In this document: in pieces, positions 59,541 to 64,000 of the stretch | Layout of the letters: each line of letters starts with the position of its first letter | Position numbering within the stretch: position 1 is the stretch's first letter | Source of the DNA: Leucobacter luti | Lineage (GTDB): Bacteria > Actinomycetota > Actinomycetes > Actinomycetales > Microbacteriaceae | DNA length: 64,000 bases | Reading direction: 5' to 3' | Assembly: GCF_004217175.1 (NCBI RefSeq) | Contig: NZ_SHKI01000007.1 | Coordinates: 62,001 to 126,000 of the forward strand | Notes under the pieces: model-generated | Seen by the model: only the letters and a program-made list of their open reading frames with translations | What the model was told of the DNA's origin: nothing | Databases searched by the model: none | Position numbers and translations under genes: made by a program

Positions 59541-59546
59541 AGTGTA
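59541..59546 (-). promoter_or_regulatory. Putative -10 element of tatC (leaderless)
   Basis: On the minus strand TACACT-GAGCGA-ATG places the start codon at the predicted transcription start. Confidence 0.45.
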
Positions 59547-59578
59547 TCCCAGGACGCCGTGCGCTTGCGGCGACACCC

Positions 59579-60658
59579 TTACTCCCCGTAGGCGGCGAGG
59601 GCGCGCTCGGCCCAGGCTCGCACGACCTCCCGCGCGGCGGCCGGGGATTCGATCGCGATCTCGCCGGGCGCGAGCTGCACGAGGCGGATCGCGGTGTCGC
59701 GGTGCCAGGCCGATACCCGCACAATCAGCTCGCCGGACGCGGCCTCGCTGAGCACCTCTGGCGAAAAGCCGGCGAGGCGTGAAAGCGCCCTGGCCGAGAC
59801 CCGGGCGACGATCCCAGCGACGGGGGCGGGAGCCGGATCGGTGTCGGATCCGGCCGGTTGGGCGGCGCTCCCCCGGGCGGCGCCGGAGCCAGCTGCGTCC
59901 GCTGGGGCGCCCGCGGCCTCGGCCCGGACCTCGGCTGCGGCGCCTGCGACCTTGGCCGCGGCTCCCGCTGCGGCCGCGGCGCGGGCCTCGGCGACGGGTT
60001 CGGCAAGCTGCACCCGCGCCATCTGGTCGACGCGGAAGGTGCGCTCTGCCTCGCGGTCCAGGCAGTACGCGCGAAGGTACCACGCGCCGACGCCCTGCGC
60101 GAGCGTCAGTGGGGCAACCGTGCGCTGCGTCTCAACGCCGGCGGCGTCGCGGTAGACGAAGCGTACGATTCGCGCCGTATCGATCGCGGAAACGAGGAGC
60201 GGGACCCGCGGATCGTCTGCGTCGGCGCTCACCGAGACCGCCGGTGCGGCGCTCGCGCCGAGGGCGGTGCCAAGCTTGGCGGCCACCGCGCGCGCAAGCT
60301 CGGCGTCCTCGGCCGGCAACACGCCCGTGAGCGCGTGCAGGCCGGCGACGAGCGCGGCGGTCTCCGCGGGAGCGAAGCGCGGGGTCTCCTCGACCGCAAC
60401 GGTGCGGGTGAGGCTCACCTCGTCGTACAGCTCGAGTGCATCCCAGTCGATGTCGAAGAGATCCTGATCCTGATAGCTCAGCGACTCTCCCGGCACCCCG
60501 GCCGTGCCGAGGAAGCTGACGAGCTTGCGCAGCAGCGCCGGGGTCACGTCGAACGTCTCGGCGAGCTCGGCCACGGGCACGGAGCCGTGCTCCCGCAGGT
60601 ACGGGACGAGGGCGAGCAGCAGCAGCACCCGATCCGGCCCAATCAGTTCACTCCGCAT
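59579..60658 (-). CDS. pafC: WYL-domain transcription factor PafC
   Basis: PafC (359 aa) pairs with PafB in the DNA-damage activator known from mycobacteria. It has an N-terminal winged helix (LREHGSVPVAELAETFDVTPALLRKLVSFL), a WYL domain with VRFVYRD and WYLRAYCLDREAERTFRVDQM, and a 60-residue Ala/Pro-rich insert before the C-terminal domain. The ATG at 60658 overlaps pafB by 11 nt; the longer frame lies inside pafB. No pup, prcBA or pafA is in the window. Confidence 0.9.
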   Translation of the reverse strand: MRSELIGPDRVLLLLALVPYLREHGSVPVAELAETFDVTPALLRKLVSFLGTAGVPGESLSYQDQDLFDIDWDALELYDEVSLTRTVAVEETPRFAPAETAALVAGLHALTGVLPAEDAELARAVAAKLGTALGASAAPAVSVSADADDPRVPLLVSAIDTARIVRFVYRDAAGVETQRTVAPLTLAQGVGAWYLRAYCLDREAERTFRVDQMARVQLAEPVAEARAAAAAGAAAKVAGAAAEVRAEAAGAPADAAGSGAARGSAAQPAGSDTDPAPAPVAGIVARVSARALSRLAGFSPEVLSEAASGELIVRVSAWHRDTAIRLVQLAPGEIAIESPAAAREVVRAWAERALAAYGE

Positions 60659-61673
60659 GCGCGGCCTCCCCGTGTGCGTCGGCGATCCGCCGCAGGCCCG
60701 CCGCGACGAGGTGCCGCAGCGACTCCGGCGCCACCACCGCGGCGTCCTCACCGAAGCCGATCAGCTCGGCGGCGAACAGGTGCGGGTCGAGGATCCCGAG
60801 CGTCACGTCGAGGGTGGCGGACCCGCCGCCGTCGCTCGGTTCGGGCTCGCCGTGGGCGCGCGACACGAGCCGGGCCTCCGCGATCGACCCGCGCCGCACG
60901 CGCACCGTCGCCGGCTGCGCATCCCTGAGCCGCAGGAGATCCTCGACCGCGGCGTCCGCCCGGTCCCGCAGCGCGGGGTCGAAGCGCGCCGACTCCACCG
61001 TCACCGGCCCGTCGATGCGGGCGAGGAGAAACGCGCGATCGGCGGTGCGTTCAAGGTCCCACGAGAGCAGGTGCCAGCGGCCGTCGGCCCGGTGCAGTCG
61101 CAGCGGGGCCACCCGGCGCTCAAGCGGGGCGTCGCGCCCGGGCAGGGTGTAGCCGAAGCGCACGATCCGGCCCGCGTCGATTGCGCCCTGGAGTGCGGCT
61201 GCCGCGGGTTCGACCGTGCCGAGCCGCGGCGCGACGCCCAGGTGCTGCACGTCAAGCCCCGCCCCGAGCGCCTCAAGCTTCATCGCTGCGCGGCGCGACT
61301 CAGCGCTCAGGCTGCCGTCCTGCCAGGCGAGCGCGGCGAGCCGGAGCACCACGAGCTCACGCTCCGAGAAGCGCAGCTCGCTGGGAAACTCGAGGCGTTC
61401 GCGCGAGATCCGGTACCGGGTGAGCTGGTTGTTGCCGGGCTCAAGCGGCGAGTCGATCGTCTCGACCTGAATCCCGAGGCCGCGGAGCTGCTCCTTGTCC
61501 CGCTCGAACTGCCGGTCGAGCGCGGTGGTCACCTCTCCGGGCTTGAACCGCTCGGCGTAGCCGTACACCGACGAGAGCAGCTCGCGCTTGGTGAGGCCCG
61601 ACGGGCTGACCACCAGGGCGAGCACCAGGCTGAAGACCCGCTGCTCGCTCGGTACCGATGACCGGTCCGTCAC
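60648..61673 (-). CDS. pafB: WYL-domain transcription factor PafB
   Basis: PafB (341 aa), partner of PafC. The N-terminal winged helix is SEQRVFSLVLALVVSPSGLTKRELLSSVYGYAER, the WYL domain reads IVRFGYTLPG and RWHLLSWDLERTADRAFLLARID, and a C-terminal WCX-like domain follows. The GTG at 61673 has AGGAG just upstream, and 8 nt separate it from the lipoprotein stop. PafBC regulates the RecA-independent DNA-damage response in mycobacteria; the same role is likely but not shown here. Confidence 0.9.
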   Translation of the reverse strand: MTDRSSVPSEQRVFSLVLALVVSPSGLTKRELLSSVYGYAERFKPGEVTTALDRQFERDKEQLRGLGIQVETIDSPLEPGNNQLTRYRISRERLEFPSELRFSERELVVLRLAALAWQDGSLSAESRRAAMKLEALGAGLDVQHLGVAPRLGTVEPAAAALQGAIDAGRIVRFGYTLPGRDAPLERRVAPLRLHRADGRWHLLSWDLERTADRAFLLARIDGPVTVESARFDPALRDRADAAVEDLLRLRDAQPATVRVRRGSIAEARLVSRAHGEPEPSDGGGSATLDVTLGILDPHLFAAELIGFGEDAAVVAPESLRHLVAAGLRRIADAHGEAAHAE

Positions 61674-61681
61674 TCCTGACC

Positions 61682-62605
61682 TCAGTTCACTCCGATAATG
61701 TCAACGACCACGACGCGGGCCTGATCGCCCTCGTTCTCGATCACGACGACCTGCGACCCGACGGTCGCCCCGGTCAGCGCGGTGCGGAACGCGAAGCCCG
61801 ACTGCGCGATCTGGTCCTCGGTGCCCATCGCGATGAGGCCCGACTCCCAGGTGTTCTGCTCCACGGTGCCGTCCCAGCCAACGCTCAGGACCTGCCCGAT
61901 CACGTTGTTGTCGGCGGTGACCTCGGCGCCGTCACCCACGATGCGGGTCGCTGCCGTGGTTCCAGCCGGCGCCGCACGCGGGGGAAGCACCACGCCGGGC
62001 ACGCCGTCCTCGTTCGTGACGACCGCGGGGAAGCCGTTGGGGAGGCCGCGCACGGGCCCCTGTGCGGCGAGCGGACGCGCCGAGACCACGTCGATGACGC
62101 CGACGAGCGCCGAGCCGGGCGTGGCGTTCAGCTGCGTGGCGAGCTGCGCGCTCTCCTCGGGCGAGAGGGCCAGGACCACGCGGTCGCCGGCCGCGGCGCA
62201 GCGCACCGCTTCGCTGAGCGGGTTGGCCGCGGCCTCTGACACGAGCAGGAACTCGGGCGCGAGCGCCGGATCGCTGAAGCCCGGGCTCGCGTAGAGCGTG
62301 TCGGCGCTCTCGGAGTCGAAGAACGCCATGTTGACGCCAACAAACGTGGACTCAGCGGCGATCGCGCTGCGATCCGCTGCCTCACTGACGACGGTGCGCT
62401 GCGAGCTGACGATGTCCGTCTCCTTCGGCACCGACACCTGCGGGCTCTGCCCGAACTCGCCGAGCACCACCACGTTGTCGCTCAGCGCACCGGGCGCCAT
62501 CGTTGGCGTGCAGTCAGCGCTCGCGGTCTGCTGTGCGCTGCACCCGGTGACCCCGGCGATAAGCAGCGCTGCCACTGCGGTTGCGGGAACGAGTCGACGA
62601 AGCAT
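61682..62605 (-). CDS. Secreted lipoprotein, FKBP-peptidylprolyl-isomerase-like
   Basis: A 307-residue lipoprotein with signal peptide and lipobox ending LLIAGVTGCS (Cys at about 22). The C-terminal part has GTTAATRIVGDGAEVTADNNVIGQVLSVGWDGTVEQNTWESG, resembling degenerate FKBP-type isomerase domains known from Actinobacteria at this place. Some catalytic aromatic residues seem missing, so isomerase activity is uncertain. The ATG at 62605 follows GAGAGG; a GTG two codons earlier is possible. It lies between trmI and pafB in the minus-strand run. Confidence 0.8.
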   Translation of the reverse strand: MLRRLVPATAVAALLIAGVTGCSAQQTASADCTPTMAPGALSDNVVVLGEFGQSPQVSVPKETDIVSSQRTVVSEAADRSAIAAESTFVGVNMAFFDSESADTLYASPGFSDPALAPEFLLVSEAAANPLSEAVRCAAAGDRVVLALSPEESAQLATQLNATPGSALVGVIDVVSARPLAAQGPVRGLPNGFPAVVTNEDGVPGVVLPPRAAPAGTTAATRIVGDGAEVTADNNVIGQVLSVGWDGTVEQNTWESGLIAMGTEDQIAQSGFAFRTALTGATVGSQVVVIENEGDQARVVVVDIIGVN

Positions 62606-62708
62606 ATGCACCTCTCGCGGAAGCCTCTGTGTGAACTCCGCCATCCTATCGAACATCGGCTGATGGTCCGCGCACCCCGCCGCCGGTGGGGTGCGCGGCG
62701 GCACCGGG

Positions 62709-63785
62709 CTACGCGCCAGGCTCGGCGCTCGGCTCCTCCACCCCGCGCTCCTGGGCGAGCGAGCGCGCCTCGCGCACCTTCTTGCGCAGCACCTTCTCGC
62801 TCTTCACGCGGTCGCCCACTACCTCGGGCGTCCACACCTCGGCGCTCGTCGCGTCGCCGGCGAGATCCGGCAGCCAGCTCGCGAGATCCGCGTCGGTGAA
62901 GTCACCCTTCGAGGCGCGACGTTTGAGGCTCGGCAGCACCGTGCCGGGCGCGAGGCGCCGCGCAGTGATGAGGAAGCCGGTGTGCGCCACCATGCGGTGA
63001 TCGGGGCGGACGGCGAGCCCCTCGACGTGCCAGCCGCGCACCATAGTCTCGTTCGACTGCGGGTGCGTAAACAGGCCGCTGCGGCGGATCTCCTCTGCCG
63101 TGCGCGAGAGCTGCGTCACGGTTGCCACGTAGCAAATCAGCACGCCACCCGGCTTCAGCGCGTCGGCCGCAACCCCCACGCACTCCCAGGGCGCGAGCAT
63201 ATCGAGCACGACCCGGTCGACCGTGCCGTCCGGGCAGACCGCGGGAAGCGTGTCCTGCAGATCGCCCACCGACAGGGTCCAGTTCTCGGGCGCAGCGCCC
63301 GAGAACGCCGCGACGTTTGCGCGCGCCACGTCGGCGAACTCGTCACGCCGCTCGAACGAGAACAGCTCGCCACGCTCGCCGATCCCGCGCAGCAGGTGCA
63401 GCGAGAGCGCCCCCGACCCGACGCCGGCCTCCACCACGCGAGCGCCGGGGAAGATATCGGCGAGCGAGAGGATCTGCGCCGCGTCCTTGGGGTACACGAT
63501 CGCCGCGCCGCGGGGCATCGACATCACGAAGTCAGACAGCAGCGGCCGCAGCACCAGGTATTCCTCGCCGCTGCTGTTCACCACCACCGAGGCGTCGGGC
63601 AGCCCGACGAGGTCCGCGTGCGCGATCACACCGCGGTGGCTGTGAAACTCACCCTCGGGAACGAGCGTGATCGTGTTGAGCCGCCCCTTCGGGCCGGTGA
63701 GCTGCACCCGGTCGCCGTACCCGAGGGGGCCGCTCGATGCCGGCGTTCCGGCCGGGGTCTCGGCCATCGTGTCGTGTTCGCTCAC
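62709..63785 (-). CDS. trmI: tRNA (adenine-N1)-methyltransferase TrmI
   Basis: A 358-residue TrmI-type enzyme that methylates A58 of tRNA. An N-terminal beta-barrel region precedes the SAM site VVEAGVGSGALSLHLLRGIG and DRVVLDMLAPWE. The Lys/Arg-rich tail is longer than usual. The GTG at 63785 overlaps the upstream HAD stop (GTGA); an ATG at 63767 is the alternative. In related organisms the gene is next to the proteasome/paf region, as here with pafBC. Confidence 0.92.
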   Translation of the reverse strand: MSEHDTMAETPAGTPASSGPLGYGDRVQLTGPKGRLNTITLVPEGEFHSHRGVIAHADLVGLPDASVVVNSSGEEYLVLRPLLSDFVMSMPRGAAIVYPKDAAQILSLADIFPGARVVEAGVGSGALSLHLLRGIGERGELFSFERRDEFADVARANVAAFSGAAPENWTLSVGDLQDTLPAVCPDGTVDRVVLDMLAPWECVGVAADALKPGGVLICYVATVTQLSRTAEEIRRSGLFTHPQSNETMVRGWHVEGLAVRPDHRMVAHTGFLITARRLAPGTVLPSLKRRASKGDFTDADLASWLPDLAGDATSAEVWTPEVVGDRVKSEKVLRKKVREARSLAQERGVEEPSAEPGA

Positions 63786-64000
63786 GCGAGTTCTCCATTT
63801 TCAGTCGTGGTCTGGGTTCCTGTGTGGAACCGAAATCGTTCGGACAGTCGCGCCGCGTCAACGCCCGCAAGTGTGGGCCAGAGCTCGTGCGACGGCACCC
63901 CGTCGAGTGACAGCAGATTGGGGACCCCGATCGCGACGGCGCCCGATGCGGCGGCGGAGCGCAGGCCGTTCACCGAGTCCTCGAGCGCCAGGCACTCGGT
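63782..64000 (-). CDS. HAD-family hydrolase, beta-phosphoglucomutase-like (start outside window)
   Basis: Only the C-terminal 72 residues are in the window. They read from ECLALEDSVNGLRSAAASG, the HAD motif IV region (ED...G), then AIGVPNLLSLDG, typical of PgmB/GPH-type phosphatases. The stop overlaps the trmI start (GTGA), so it is co-transcribed with trmI. The substrate is unknown; the missing N-terminus would hold the DxD nucleophile. Confidence 0.82.
   Translation of the reverse strand, partial: TECLALEDSVNGLRSAAASGAVAIGVPNLLSLDGVPSHELWPTLAGVDAARLSERFRFHTGTQTTTENGELA

Overview
The window is 64 kb of chromosome from a high-GC Gram-positive bacterium. A bc1-aa3 respiratory supercomplex set (ctaE-qcrCAB and ctaC-ctaD-ctaF), RbpA, the WYL regulators PafB and PafC, HelY, DUF3043 and DUF3099 place it in the Actinomycetota. 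Gene order and content suit Microbacteriaceae. Leucobacter is my best guess at the genus, but that is inference. No phage, integrase, transposase, rRNA, tRNA or CRISPR array was seen, so this is core chromosome with two small stress islands and some unusual non-coding repeats.

Layout. 1-3.8 kb: SUF iron-sulfur operon (sufB partial, sufD, Rieske ferredoxin, sufC, then a DUF59 gene). 3.9-14.5 kb: ABC-F protein, SURF1 group, FabG-like reductase, PEP mutase/ICL-type enzyme, serB, lone ABC ATPase, rpmE2, exonuclease, and a hydrolase / rRNA-methylase / PAP2 operon. 14.7-19.3 kb: SulP transporter and an arsenic cluster (ACR3, flavoprotein, ArsR). 19.6-21.8 kb: a SoxR module (soxR diverging from ferredoxin, flavin reductase and superoxide dismutase). 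21.9-27 kb: trpF, BCCT transporter, M23 peptidase, trpD. 27.3-38.7 kb: respiratory chain, with a second complete qcrB, mntH and small regulators between the two halves. 38.8-46.2 kb: ErpA-type protein, DUF3043, hisD-nrdR-pyrD, TauE, methyltransferase, NAD(P)-binding protein. 46.4-52.5 kb: gltB-gltD. 52.5-53.5 kb: gene-free kilobase with a GlnR-like box and 19-bp-period repeats. 53.5-64 kb: SDR, rbpA, and a long minus-strand run HAD(partial)-trmI-lipoprotein-pafB-pafC-tatC-helY-lnt.

Main points of interest. (1) A repeat family built on the core CAGATCCGACCC, spaced exactly 19 bp, as a ten-unit array and as face-to-face pairs at three places; a second 19-bp array of different sequence lies near 40.0 kb. 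(2) A textbook SoxR box inside a promoter with a 19-bp spacer, followed by a 9-codon leaderless leader ORF whose stop overlaps the ferredoxin start. (3) Many genes show TANNNT-N6-ATG/GTG, the geometry of leaderless mRNAs. (4) A duplicated cytochrome b gene with its own promoter. (5) A complete GlnR-type four-block box upstream of gltBD.
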